A DNA stretch of 64,000 bases from Wurfbainia villosa (Eukaryota; Streptophyta; Magnoliopsida; Zingiberales; Zingiberaceae), in assembly GCA_025175895.1 (NCBI GenBank), contig CM046000.1:35748720-35812719 (forward strand), given 5' to 3'. Of the stretch, positions 23,639-34,847 are shown in pieces (the first letter of the stretch is position 1; every line of letters begins with the position of its first letter). The notes beneath the pieces are model-generated. The model saw only the letters and a program-made list of their open reading frames with translations, made no database searches and was not told the DNA's origin. Both the position numbers and the translations under genes were made by a program.

Positions 23639-24480
23639 CTCCGGATGAATTCGTTTAGCAGGATCGAGTTGGTAGTTCCAAAAATTATATCATCTACATA
23701 GATTTGGGCTATAAAGATTTCTTTTCCTACGGTTTTTACGAATAAGGTTGGGTCGACTAAACCTTGGTTGAATCCTTTGGACTTAAGATAGATCGAAAGC
23801 CTTTCGTACCAAGCTCTTGGGGCTTGTTTGAGTCCATATAGGGCTTTCTTAAGTCTAAGGACATGGTCGTTTATCTAGATTTTCAATCCGGAGGTTGGAC
23901 TGACGTTAACTTCTTCCTTAATGTATCCATTCAAAAATGCTGACTTGACATCCATTTGAAACAATTTAAAACCTCGATGTGCAGCATATGCTAACAACAT
24001 TCGGATGGACTCTAGTCTGGCTACGGGGGCGTAGGTCTCATCGTAATCTAAACCTTCGACTTGACTAAACCCTTTTGCGACTAACCTAGCTTTATTTCTA
24101 ACTACTTCACCTTTATCATCAAGTTTATTTCGAAATACCCACCTTGTTCCAATAATTGATTTTTCTTTAGGTGGTGGTACTAATTCCCAGACTTCATTTC
24201 TAGTGAATTGAGCTAGCTCTTCTTGCATAGCAATAATCCAGTCGGGATCAAGAAGTGCTTGTTCAATAGTTTTGGGTTCGATTTTGGAAATTAACGAGAT
24301 TTGACTAAGGTTTCGATATGAAGCTCTAGTTCGAACCCCTAAATTTGGATCACCTATAACTTGATTGATAGGATGATTTGTTTGAGTCTTAGTTTGACTT
24401 GGGTTAGAGTCATCTATCACTTGGTCGATAGGATGACTTGGGTTAGGACGAGATTCAAGTTCAAGATCAGAGTCGGGTTC
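23639..24480 (-). pseudogene. SireD reverse transcriptase, truncated after YVDD
   Basis: Minus strand from about 24420: MQEELAQFTRNEVWELVPPP, TRWVFRNKLDDKGEVVRNK, LVAKGFSQVEGLDYDETYAP, QMDVKSAFLNG (first catalytic Asp). An in-frame stop at 23877-23875 precedes LRLKKALYGLKQAPRAWYERL and the YVDD motif at 23700-23689 in the same frame. Sequence homologous to pol ends just after it, so the RT thumb and RNase H are gone. The polymerase core motifs are otherwise conserved and closely match SireE. Cannot yield an active enzyme. Confidence 0.85.
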
Positions 24481-25080
24481 GCTATAAGTTGATTTGCTAG
24501 TTGGTTTTGTTAAGGATTGAACGGGTTCGTTCTTGATTAGTTAATTGATGTTGTGTCCTAGATTGTTTACCTTGTTGACAAGCATTACATATTTTATTAT
24601 CCAAGTTGTTTAGTTTAGGCAAACCTATAACCAAGCCACTCTGACTCATCTTGTGGACGAGTCTTGGGTGCGAGTGTCCGAGTCTTCGGTGCCATAACCA
24701 AGATTCCTCTTGCTGTGTCATAAGACACTTGGTTGAGGAGTTGGGTAAATTTATTGTGTAGATGTTGCTACTCCTAGTTCCTTTAAGTATTATTTTAGAT
24801 GTTGCATTTATTTTGATTACGCATTCATTTTCTAGAAATATGACCTTATAATTGTTATCACACAATTGGCTTACACTAAGTAAATTATATTGAAAGTTTT
24901 CTACTAATAAGACATTTTGAATTGTAAAGTTAGAGTTGAGCTCAATATCACCTGATCCGATGATTTTGAGCTTGCCGTTATTTCCAAGGCTACCGATCCT
25001 TGTCGTTTGAATCGTAACCCGAAAATTTGAGTTGATCCCCGGTCATGTGTCGAGTAACCACCGTCAACATCCATTGATCC
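24481..25080 (-). pseudogene. SireD protease remnant and GAG-pre-integrase domain
   Basis: 24865-24497 reads the pre-integrase zinc-binding region: WLWHRRLGHSHPRLVHK (H-x4-H) and CNACQQGKQS (C-x2-C). It is followed within 40 codons by RT-proximal sequence, so the D,D,E catalytic core of integrase is deleted. Upstream (25080-24880) is the protease region: RHMTGDQLKFSGYD is readable but the catalytic DSG/DTG is not, and stops interrupt it. Loss of integrase means mobilisation would have needed another element's enzyme. Confidence 0.8.
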
Positions 25081-25551
25081 TACACATAAGGTAGTTGGAT
25101 CGGATATTGGAATTACTAAAGGGTTGTTTGTAAGTTTTAAACCTAAATCATCTCACCAATATCTACATGATCAAAACATGTTATTCCTATGTGTTATTGT
25201 GAGATGACTTTCAATTTTACTTGATTAATTTTAATGAATTTAAATTAACCAACATTAGGTTAGATTCGATTTAGTCTAAGCTCATCAAGTAATCTTTTCA
25301 AGAGATTAGCTTCCGTGTCGTGGCGAGGCACGCAGGCCTTCTTTGATCGGAACAACGACCACTTCCTTAGACAAAGCTAATTTCAAGAAATTGATAACTC
25401 GACTTACTTGAGACTACGTCTTGGTCTAACTAGTTATTTTTGAAAAGAGGCTCCCCGAGGCTCAATCTTTTCGTAGGATTTTAGTTGGTTTATTTTTGAA
25501 AAGAGGCTCCCCGAGGCTCAATCTTTTCAGGATTTTAGTTGGTTATGAGTC
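25081..25551 (-). other. SireD spacer between gag and protease, with a 55-bp duplication
   Basis: About 470 bases that do not match other pol or gag sequences in the window. 25439-25494 and 25495-25548 are a direct duplication containing GAAAAGAGGCTCC...TCTTTTC. 25310-25400 contains a GTGTCGTGGCGAGGCACGC segment of unknown origin. No open frame worth calling. Confidence 0.5.
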
Positions 25552-26290
25552 CTATCTAACCATTCTAAAAATAAAGGAAAAACTAAGCATGCAATTTCTA
25601 AGACTTAACAAAATACATTTTGTATTGGCTCCTGGACCATTGAATCGAGTGGGTCTATTCACATAGTGAATTTGGTCCTTGGGAACCCAATACATGTTAG
25701 ATCCTAAAGTTGAAATCAAAGTGGTCTTAGGGACCCATGCTTGGATATTTTTCTTATGTTGGTTTACTATAGACATATATGACTTATTGGTTGTATTTGA
25801 GTTAAACCCGAGTCCGACCTTGTTGTACACGGCCCTTTGTGATCCAAGTAAGAGGTCAAGTCCCTTGGATCCCAAAGTGAACCTTTCCAACGTGTTCCTA
25901 AGGTCTTCGACTTGTGTTTTCAAAAGCGAGTTCTCAACTTCAAGCTTTTCAACTTGAGTTGAGTCCTCCTCTTGAATACGAGTAGTCGAAGAGGTTAGGG
26001 AGACCTCATGTTTGAGAAGGTTAACCTCCTCAATTAGGGTCTCGACCTTGGACTCGGACTTAGCTAGTTTCTTATTTAAAAATTTAATTGCACCATACAA
26101 AGTATTAAGTAACGACCGACTTACCCTTAATGATTCTTTTGAACCGGATACGGATCCGTGGCTTGTCTTGAATGGAAGCTCATCATCGGATTCGGACTCG
26201 GACTCTTCTTCGGTTTCGGAGTCGTGCTCGGTCGGCTTGGATATCGTCTTCTTCCTCCGACAACTCCTCCCAAGTAGCGTTTAGCGCTTT
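25552..26290 (-). pseudogene. SireD Gag C-terminal coiled-coil region
   Basis: 26100-25552 is open: a helical, heptad-like part (KLAKSESKVETLIEEVNLL, KLEVENSLLKTQVEDL) followed by the Sirevirus Gag signature LERFTLGSKGLDLLLGSQRA and YNKVGLGF, and WVPK motifs that precede protease in this lineage. 26290-26100 is an acidic Ser/Asp/Glu-rich linker in a shifted frame. The signature also occurs in SireE (34626-34111). The region probably mediates Gag-Gag contacts; that role is inferred from the coiled coil. Confidence 0.75.
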
Positions 26291-26299
26291 CTTGGTCTT

Positions 26300-27207
26300 T
26301 GATGCGTTATTCTTTAGCTTTGGGCACTCGGACTTGATGTGACCGAACCTGTTGCACTCATAGCATCTAAAATTAGAAGTATTTGAATTAGGTTTAGGCT
26401 TACCTTGAGTTGTTGGTCATTTTCGTCTCTTGATCATCTTCCGAACTAGATTGACTAGTTCGGATTCTATTTCGGAGTCTACTTCCGATTCGGACTCGAC
26501 TTCTTCCTTCGGGGGTGGCTTGCTTGCGGGCTTCTTCTTCTTTGAAACTGCAACTAACGCAATACTCTTCTCGGCACACGACCACGTTAGTTTGCTCATG
26601 TAATTCAAGTTCAAAACAATTCGCCTAACCTAATTTTAGAAAGGTCCTTGGAGACCTTGTAGGCATCGACCATGGATGCCCACAAGGTGGTCCTAGGAAA
26701 CGAGTTAAGAGAATACCTGATAAGGTCGCGATTCTCGACCTTTTGTCCGATGGCATGGAGTTGGTTGACGATGTTTTGGATACGAGCATGTAGTTGAGTT
26801 GCGGTCTCGTTTTCCTGCATTTTCAAGTTATACAATTTATTTAAAAGTAAATCTCTTTTACATACCTTCGTGTCGTCGGTGCCTTCGTGTAGTTCCACTA
26901 GCTTGGTCCATAAGTCCTTTGCACTAATGAAGGGGCCGACGCGGTTGAGCTCTTCCTTGGACAACCCACATTGCAAGATTTGAGTTGCCTTGGCATCGGC
27001 TTCTACTTGTTTTTTCATGGAATTTGACCATTGATCATAACCCAAAGATTCACCATCTTCATTAATAGGAAGTGTGAAACCGGTTTGGATTACGATCCAC
27101 ATCTCGATTTGGGTTTTAAGAAAGCATTCCATCCGACCCTTCCAATAACGAAAGTCATTACCGTTGTAAAACGGGTCGGGCGTGCTAAACCCTTCGAGAT
27201 GGGCCAT
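26300..27207 (-). pseudogene. SireD Gag, capsid and zinc knuckle
   Basis: ATG at 27207. 27207-26611 is open for 198 codons: FYNGNDFRYWKGRMECFL, the hallmark start of plant Copia Gag, then LQCGLSKEELNRVGPF, KDLWTKLVELHEG and FPRTTLWASMVDAYK. After a frameshift near 26612 comes a Lys/Glu-rich linker. A zinc knuckle (C-Y-E-C-N-R-F-G-H-I-K-S-E-C, CX2CX4HX4C) lies at about 26370-26325. Gag would package RNA. Apart from the frameshift this part is well kept, consistent with recent activity in trans or in cis. Confidence 0.82.
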
Positions 27208-27555
27208 TTAAAAACAAGAAGAAGAACGATTTAAAAGAATCTTGCAAAACACACACGAAAGAATATTCCAAGACTTTCGTCTTGGATTAGTAGAAAAGAA
27301 GTAAAAAGATATATAAAATGTAACTTGCAAAAGAAATAAACATAATCAAATGCGAATGTCGCTGAAGTTCCGAGGATAACCTTACTCGATCTAACCCGAA
27401 GGACAACCTTATCCGATCCTAAAGCCTCTAATGCAATTCTATATGTAGGAGAAGATAAGCAAGTGAAATAATTATACGAAAACAGAAATAAATAAATAAA
27501 AATCTGTAAAAAAGAAAACAAAGCTAGATTGGTGGTTTCACGAATCTTAGCGCCC

Positions 27556-27569
27556 GACTCTGATACCAA
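27556..27569 (-). other. SireD primer-binding site
   Basis: The minus strand reads TTGGTATCAGAGTC; one mismatch at the end of the initiator-Met complement. It starts one base from the LTR end at 27571. Confidence 0.88.
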
Positions 27570-27570
27570 T

Positions 27571-28932
27571 TGTTGGATCGAAAGTGTCGCTAGAGGGGTG
27601 AATAGCGATACGGTGTCGTTAAAAACTTTTGCAATAAGTAAAAGCAAGTAGAGAATGCAGTGAAATATAAAGTAGACAAGATATTTTTCGTGGTTCACAA
27701 TCTTTCGATTGCTAATCCACGGCCCTAGTGATCCTTGATCACGTGCGGAGGGCAATTCACTAAAACCACTCCTCCTCGTTGGAGGTAGGAGCAACGACAT
27801 ACAAAAGAAATCAAGGCAAAGGACACTCCCCTTTCCTTGTTACGATTAAAGCACAAAGACAATTTAAAGAAGTAGAACTTAAATAAATATACCGACAACT
27901 CTTATAAGTAGAAGATGTAGCTTTCGTTGTCGGGCGCACTGTCGTAGCAAATGTGAGTAGTAGTAGCGGCGTTGCTATTTAGCGTGTTGAGAGCTCTTGA
28001 TTTCTTGTATTTGCTTGGAGTGAACATGTCTATTTATGGATATTGATCTATGAATTTAGACATAGGTAGTGTCCAAGGTGAGGTTCTTATCCCAACTCAA
28101 GGATGAGGTGTTTCATCCAACCACCTTGTGCCACCTCCAACCTTCTTGTGCGCCAACTCAAGGATGAGGTGTTTCATCCAACCACCTTGTGCCACCTCCA
28201 ACCTCCTTGGGCGCCAACTTGAGGATGAGGTGTTTCATCCAACCACCTTGTGCCACCTCCAACCTTCTTGTGCGCCAACTCAAGGATGAGGTGTTTCATC
28301 CAACCACCTTGTGCCACCTCCAACCTCCTTGGGCGCCAACTTGTTGGAGCCATTCAACTTGTGCCACATCATGGGAGCCAACCATCTTGTGCCAACTCAC
28401 CTTATTTTGGGCGTCCACCACAAGGAAGCTTGGTGATGGTTTGGATGTCCACCTTGATGCCACATCACCCTTTGTACCAAAACACGAGTCAAGTCCAAAT
28501 TCACCCCCTTGAAATTCGAGCTCTTCTCGAGGCTGGAACTTGACTAGCAGTTGACTGTAGTCAAAGGGTTTTGGACTGCAGTACAAGTTAGCTTAAAATA
28601 TAAAGTACGATGGTTCTAACCATCTGATCTCGACCTAGACCTTCCATTGGAGGTATTGGGTCGGATCTATGCTTAACGACCTTGCTTCGCTTTCACACGA
28701 GCTTACCTTGTAGCCTCGCTTCCGGTCTTCACCCGAGTACCTCGGCTTCCTCCGAAGTCCCTCTGGCGTTGCCCGACCACCTCGGTTCCCACCGGGTGTC
28801 GCAGACCTTCCGCTCAACTTTAGCATTTCTGCACACTTAATTGAGCTCGTAAGATAACAAATATACCCTTAACTATTGAGCCTTTTGCCATAATCAAAAT
28901 ACCGGTTCGACTTTGTGCCCACTGCACCAACA
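27571..28932 (-). repeat. SireD 5' LTR
   Basis: 1,362 bp, TGTTGGATCG to CACCAACA on the plus strand. Contains the shared core (GGGGTGAATAGCG; CGTGGTTCACAATC) and four 61-bp tandem units at 28094-28337. Differs from the 3' LTR mainly at 27925-27990 and by holding the 37-base segment. Confidence 0.92.
28094..28337 (-). repeat. 61-bp tandem repeats in SireD 5' LTR
   Basis: Same four-unit array as in the 3' LTR, with identical unit order and sequence as far as I can see, supporting recent insertion. Confidence 0.85.
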
Positions 28933-29947
28933 CCTCTGTCGGCCTTCAGGCCCGCCAATGAGAAACTCCGTCGAGTCATCTGATCATATTTTCTATTCAT
29001 GACTTTAATGACTCCTATATTGACATCTATGCCTACAGAGCTGATCCATTGAGTGAGGACATTTCCAAATGGTATGTGAATCTTCCCATTGTTTGGCCTT
29101 ATGAAGTGAATGATGCATTGGAAGGTATTGAGACCAATGTTAATGTCTAAGTATTGACGAAAGAAATGCATGAGAAGTAAGTGTGGAGGGCGAACCAAGG
29201 CCAAACCACGGGTAACTATGGGGAGAAGACAATGAGCAACGACCTTATAAAGGACATTGTCAGAGGCAGAAAGTTCTTGTGATTGAAATAAATTGGTGTT
29301 CAAAGGTCGAGGATAGTGATAGAAAGTATCATGAAGGGAATCTAAAGAAATCTCCTCAAAGGGAGATGGAAGAGGTTCACTCCAAGATGGATATAGAGTG
29401 AAATCATTCTCGGAAGGAAGACATCCGAGAAAATCGGTCCAGATCTGGGGACTGAAATCCAGATCGCGCTGAGCAACGCGAGTTCGGTATCTCAGCCCAT
29501 CTCCAACCGGTCGTAGGTTGTTGAAAAATTCAGAGAGAAGGGTGATATTTACGTGATGTTCACAGAAAACTAAAGACTCAAGGTTGTAATGTTGGATGAT
29601 TTGAACAATGTCGAAACAGTAGTCTTTAAGAAACTTGGAATCCATTGATCTATGTGGAATAAGTTGGAATTTGTTTTTATGGAAAGCACTTTCAAGGGCG
29701 GAATTTGGAAATCGAGGATCAATAGAGGGTTGAGGGTTTGACGGGCCCTCATTGGTCGGAGGTGCTCGGGTGCGCTTAGTAGCAACGTGCTTAATTCTAA
29801 ATGGGTGAAAAGACAACACAAAAAAAAATGCACAATGTAGGTTGATGATGCATGGACAGAGACAACAAGACAAGCATGGGTTAGTGAAATAAAATCATAG
29901 GAACAAAACAAACATTGATCAGGAATGAAAATATACCTAGGCGGCAT
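28933..29947 (-). pseudogene. SireE accessory ORF (env-like position), N-terminal part, probably spliced
   Basis: Lies 3' of pol. Proposed structure on the minus strand: micro-exon 29947-29937 (ATGCCGCCTAG), intron 29936-29797 (GT...AG, 140 nt, with a long T-rich tract before the AG), exon 2 from 29796. Splicing keeps the frame and gives a basic start (MPPR then HVATKRTR). Main body: FDIVQIIQHYNLESLVF, LLSEFFNNLRPVGDGLRYRT, LDFSPQIWTDFLGCLPSE, a conserved FHYPRPL motif, PIVTRGLALVRPPHLLL and IHIPFGNVLTQWISSVGID. It resembles the 'putative plant transposon protein' type and aligns with SireC 57411-58636. No clear signal peptide; only one moderately hydrophobic stretch. Interrupted by SireD at 28932. 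Function unknown. Confidence 0.72.
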
Positions 29948-30905
29948 GGTGAACAAGAATCAGTGCCAGACCACGGAACCCTAGCCGAGTGACTAGAAAC
30001 TAGGGTGTGAACGGAGTGACAAGAGAAGGTCCTCGAGTTGGAGAGCACTCCAAATGGGATCACGTGTCGATGAAGTCGCCGGAAAACAAAGGAGAACGGC
30101 TAAGAGGTGCGGTGGAAGGTCGTCGGAAGAGGAAAAGAAGAGAGAAATCGAGAGGTTCTGGCGAGTCGAACCGATGGAAAGCCCTAAAAACCGCGACACC
30201 GGATCGACGTTAGTCGCGCAATGAATCGATGGTGATCACGAATCGATACGATATTTAACGATTTCAGATAGCGCTGGCCGATCGCTATAAATGGCAATGA
30301 ATCGATGGTTATCACGAATCGACTACGATATATACGAACAATTATATGAGCCCGATCGCTATAAATGGAAGTCGACCGATAATTAACCGGTAAGTCGCAT
30401 TAGGTACGATATCACCGATAATTTAAAATTCATAATTAATTCAATAAAGATAAAAAAATCACGAAATTTTGTGGGTAATATTGTTAAATCATTTCCTATC
30501 AAAGAAAAATTATTTTAAAATTATATTACCTCTAGATTTTGATATTGACACAATCTTGAGATTTTGCAAAAGTTATGATATTTTTGCAAAACTTTGTATC
30601 ACTTTGGCTTATCAATAGGAAATTGTTTCTCAAGGTTTGATAGACATAGTTTATATTTTATTTTATTTGACATTTCCAATCATATTCTTGGAGCTATATG
30701 CACATTAATTGTACATAGGCCTTCCCAATGATTGGTCCAATGAAGGATTAATGTTACTAGATGACACTTTGGTTCATAGTAATGCATCATAACAAGCATG
30801 ATGAACCAAGTGCATCTTCCTATCATCCCACATGTTGTCTAGGTGGCTCAATACAAAAATCATGGTTTCCTAAGTGTTTTGTGAGATGGTTAAAGGTATA
30901 AATCC
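29948..30905 (-). promoter_or_regulatory. SireE region between pol and accessory ORF, 5'-UTR/promoter-like
   Basis: Going toward the ORF on the minus strand: AT-rich sequence after the pol stop (30905-30480), then a tract dense in TCGATTCGTGATNACC and TATAGCGATCGG units (30420-30210), then a pyrimidine-rich UTR-like stretch (30200-29960) with TAGGGTTCCGTGGTCTG just before the ATG. SireC has the same order and TTAGGGTTCCGTGTCTG. This could be an internal promoter for the accessory ORF; that is inference from layout. Confidence 0.5.
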
Positions 30906-31905
30906 TAATATTTCTATAGAATCATGCAAAACTACACTTCTATTCTACAAAGCACATCCCAAGTTCTCTCCTAAGTGATGAAAATTCCATTTCGGGGAGA
31001 GGCTTGGTAAAAATGTCAGCTAGGTTGGACTTAGATTCAATGTAATTAAGCTCAATGTCCCCCTTAGCCACATGGTCTCTAATGAAGTGATGTTTCACTT
31101 CAATGTGCTTGGTCCTAGAGTGATGCACCGGATTTTTGGTCAAGTTAATGGTGCTCACATTATCACAAAGTACTTTCATGTTGGAGTAAGTTAGCTCATA
31201 ATCTTCTAAGGTATGTTTCATCCATAATAGTTGAGCTACACAACCACCCATAGCAACATATTCGGCCTCGGTGGTGGATAAAGCAACACAAGGTTGCTTC
31301 CTACTACTCCAACTCACTAGGGAGGACCCAAGGAATTGGCATCCACCACTAGTACTCTTCCGATCCAATTTGCAACCGGCATAATCGGAATCGGTGTACC
31401 CAATTAAATCAAAACACCTAGTCCTAGGGTACCATAGACCTACATTTAGTGTGCCCTTGACATATCTTAAAATTCTTTTAACGGCAACTAAATGAGATTC
31501 CTTAGCACATGATTGATACCTAGCACACATACCAACCGCAAATAATATGTCGGGTCTACTAGCAGTTAAATACAAGAGGCTACCAATCATGCTCCTATAA
31601 AGGGTAAGATCTATTTGTTTTCCTTCACTATCACTATCTATTTTGGTATTGGTTGCCATTGGAGTTGACACTACCTTAGCATTTTCTAAACCAAATTTCT
31701 TAATCATTTCCTTAGCATATTTGGTTTGATAAATGTAAATTCCTTCACTAGTTTGTTTAACTTGCAAACCTAGGAAGAAATTTAATTCTCCAACTAGACT
31801 CATCTCAAACTCTTTTTCCATATTTTGAATAAAGTCTTCAAGAAGCTCATCATTTGTTGACCCAAAGATAATGTCATCAACATATACTTGGGATACAAAA
31901 TGTCC
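30906..31905 (-). pseudogene. SireE RT C-terminus and RNase H
   Basis: Open on the minus strand through 31821-30940 and upstream to the YVDD motif at 31884-31873 (QVYVDDIIFGS). RT thumb: FEMSLVGELNFFLGLQVKQ. RNase H: YTDSDYAGCKLDRKSTSGG (Asp), SWSSRKQPCVALSTTEAEY (Glu), VLCDNVSTINLTKNP (Asp) and HSRTKHIEVKHHFIRD; it ends LGMCFVE-stop as in related elements. RNase H degrades element RNA after copying. This piece alone looks intact, but frameshifts at about 31900-31930 separate it from the RT palm. Confidence 0.88.
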
Positions 31906-32521
31906 TTAGATGTTGACTTTATAAAGAGAGTTTGATCTATACTACGAAATCCTTAGAGATTAGGAAAGTTGACAATCTTTCATACCAAGCCCGGGGAGCT
32001 TGTTTCAAACCATATAAGGCTTTCCTAAGTTTGTATACATGGTTTGGGTAGTCCATATTTTCAAACCTGGGAGGTTGTTCTACATACACCTCTTCCTTAA
32101 TAAACCCATTTAGGAATGCCGATTTGACATCCATTTGATGGAGTTTGAAACCCATATAGGAGGCATATGCTAAAAGTATTCTAATGGACTCTAATCTAGC
32201 AACCGGGGCATATGTTTCATCATAATCAAGTCCTTCAACTTGATTAAAACCCCTTGCAACTAATCGTGCTTTATTTCTAGTGATATTCCCTTGGTCATCT
32301 AGTTTGTTCCTAAAGACCCATCTTGTAGTAATAATAGTGTTTTCACTTGGTCTAGGAACTAACTCCCACACTTGACTCCTATCAAATTGAGCCAATTCAT
32401 TTTGCATTGCTAAGATCCAATCCGGATCAAGTAATGCATCTTTAATGTTTTTGGGCTCAAATTGAGAAATTAGAGCTATATGACTAGTGGGGTCCCTATG
32501 GAATGACCTAGTCCTAACTCC
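31906..32521 (-). pseudogene. SireE RT N-terminal half
   Basis: 32407-31937 open, in frame with integrase upstream: MQNELAQFDRSQVWELVP, TRWVFRNKLDDQGNITRNK, GLDYDETYAPVARLESIRI, HQMDVKSAFLNGFIKEEVY (first catalytic Asp), YKLRKALYGLKQAPRAWYERL. It ends at a frameshift before DQTLFIK-like sequence near 31915. The upstream linker (32521-32408) has DPTSHIALISQFEPK and LLDPDWILAM. Close to SireD RT but distinct in many positions. Confidence 0.87.
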
Positions 32522-34036
32522 TTAAGATAATTCACCCACAATTTGATCTAATGGGTGACTTTGATGAACTCTTATGGTTCTAGGAGGTGTATCAAGTTGA
32601 GTTTGATCATGATTTACTTCAATTCTATGTTCATTATCGGAATCATCCCTTACTTCCCCTTGATCCAATCCTCCCCCTTGATTATTACCCCCTAAGTTTA
32701 AATCTTGAAATTGTTTGGTAATTTCTTGATTTTCATTATTTATGTCATCATCAATAGGGGATTTTCTAGGGTATGTATTTGAAGTTTCATCAAATTGAAC
32801 ATTTGAAGATTCTTCAATCTTTTGAGTCCTTTTATTGTAAACTCTATATCCTACACTAGTGGATGAGTATCCAACTAGGATTCCCTCATCCGCTTTGGAC
32901 TCAAATTTACTTAGGTTGTCTTTGGTATTTAAGATATAGACTTTACATCCAAATACCTTAAAATAATGAATTGTTGGAATTGTACCATTCCACAATTCAA
33001 ATGGAGTTTTTCCTAAAAACCTATGAATTAATACCCTATTTTGGATATAGCAAGCGGTATTAACCGCTTCCGCCCACAAGTAGCTAGGTAAGGAATATGC
33101 ATTAAGCAATGTCCTAGCCGCTTCTTGTAGGGCACAATTTTTTCTTTCCACAACACCATTTTGTTGGGTTGTTCTAGTAAAAGAAAATTCATGCTTGTAC
33201 CCTTATTCTAAGCAAAAAGTTGAAAAGTTAGAATTCTCAAACTCTCCACCATGATCACTACGGATCCGGTTGATTTTGAGTTTTCTTTCATTTTCTACTC
33301 TTTTGCTAAATCCTATGATTATTTCTAAGGTTTCATCCTTATTTTTCAAGAAAAACACCCAAGTAAACCTAGAAAAATCATCTACTATTACCAAGCAATA
33401 TTTACTACCAATTATAGATGGGGTACTATGGCAATCAAATAAATCCATATGTAGTAATTCTAATGGTAAAGCGGTACTAAGTAAATTTTTACCTTTGTGT
33501 GATGTTTTTGATTGTTTCCCTTCTTGACAAGCATCACACATCTTGTCCTTGAGATATTTGACTCTAGGCAATCCTTTGACTAGCTTCAATTTTGCTACTT
33601 TGGCTATATTCTTCATGTTTATGTGACCTAGTCTCCTATGCCAAAGCCAACTTTCTTCCTCTTTTGCAATAAGACACTTAGTGGAAGGATTAGTAGCATA
33701 AGATAAATCAACATAATATATATTTGATTTTCTAAAGCCTACTAACATGCAATCATTTATAGTTTTGTGTCTTATAAAGCATTTTGAGGAATCAAACTTA
33801 ACATCAAAATTTGCATCACATAATTGGCTTACACTAAGTAAGTTAAATTTCATATTTTTAACTAATAGAACTTTATGAATAGCAAGATTGGGAGATACCT
33901 CAATGGTGCCCTTTCCTAAAATTTTAAGTTTGCCGCTATTACCAAAAGACACTTTTCCTTGGCTAGTGTGGTTGATAGTGGAGAATTTTCTCTCATCGGT
34001 CATATGCTTTGAGCACCCACTATCAACTATCCACAA
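32522..34036 (-). pseudogene. SireE protease and integrase, one internal stop
   Basis: 34036-33206 carries protease with active-site DSGCSKHMT, a flap-proximal GKLKILGKGTIEV, the pre-integrase WLWHRRLGHINMKN plus CDACQEGKQS zinc ligands, and the integrase core with LLHMDLFD (first Asp) and IRSDHGGEFEN (second Asp). A TAA at 33205-33203 in the same frame is followed by FTRTTQQNGVVERKN (catalytic Glu) and the C-terminal part 33151-32525 with VFGCKVYILN and GILVGYSSTSVGYRVYN. It then hits a stop at 32524-32522 before RT. All three D,D,E residues are present; only stops disable it. Confidence 0.9.
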
Positions 34037-34790
34037 GCTTGGTTCTTCTACCTATGTCACATGAAAAACACAATCCTTAGGTACCCAAATCTTAGGACCA
34101 CTAGCATTAATTATAAATTTCTTTGGTACCCATGCTTTTCTCCCTTGCTTTTAATCATGGATTTTCTACTAACTAGGGATGCAAATGCTACCTCTTTCTC
34201 CTTAGGTCTATATCCTAAACCGGCCTTATTGTAAATTGCCCTTTGGTCCTTAATAATCATATCTAGATATTTGGAACCATTAGTGAACTTTTCTAGGCAT
34301 GTTCTTAATTTACTTATTTCTTTTCTTAACTCATCATTTTCATCCCTAAGAGTACAATCATCATCACTAGATGATTTATCACATGATGCATCTATATTCT
34401 TAAATGATTTGATTTCTAATTTTAGATCCTTAATCCTAGTTTTTGATCTATTTAAAGCATTTTGTAAACATGCAATAGTCTTATAAAGTAAATCTACTTT
34501 GGGTGAGTCATTTACCTCATCATCATCACTTGATGATGATTCATCGCTTGAAGAGGAAGAAGACTCCTCGCTTGAACTCCCGGTTTCTTCCAATGCCATG
34601 AGGGCTAAATTCGGGTTGAATGGCAAACTTCTTCATCGTAGACTCCTCCATACTTAGAGTGTCCCACGTTTGTGCCAACATCGCCTCCTTCTTCTTCTTT
34701 TCCTTCTTCTTCTTATCTTTCTCCTCCTTTTCTTTAGTTCCGCAATTGGGCTTTATATGCCCTTTCTTGTTGCAACCAAAATACATCACG
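34037..34790 (-). pseudogene. SireE Gag C-terminal half with damaged zinc knuckle
   Basis: 34789-34541 reads a knuckle in which the first Cys is Tyr (YFGCNKKGHIKPNC) and a Lys-rich linker. 34626-34111, in another frame, has an acidic Ser/Asp run (SSSEESSSSSSDESSSSDDD), a coiled coil (LQNALNRSKTRIKDLKLEIK; ENDELRKEISKL) and the Sirevirus signature LEKFTNGSKYLDMIIKDQRA with YNKAGLGY. Frameshifts lie near 34800 and 34600. Family role: RNA binding and Gag assembly. Confidence 0.82.
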
Positions 34791-34847
34791 TTAGAAATAG
34801 AATTTGAATTGTTAAAGATTTACCTCTTGAGGATTGAAACATCCTCT

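Larger units (their letters stand above)
21779..28932 (-). mobile_element. SireD: complete-ended, internally deleted Sirevirus-like element
   Basis: LTRs 21779-23101 (1,323 bp) and 27571-28932 (1,362 bp), perfect target duplication CCTCT (21774-21778, 28933-28937), primer-binding site and polypurine tract present. The body keeps gag, a decayed protease, the pre-integrase domain and RT up to YVDD, but integrase core, connection/RNase H and the end of pol are absent. The LTRs are nearly identical apart from a 37-base loss and two small blocks, so insertion is recent. It landed in the accessory ORF of SireE. Confidence 0.92.
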
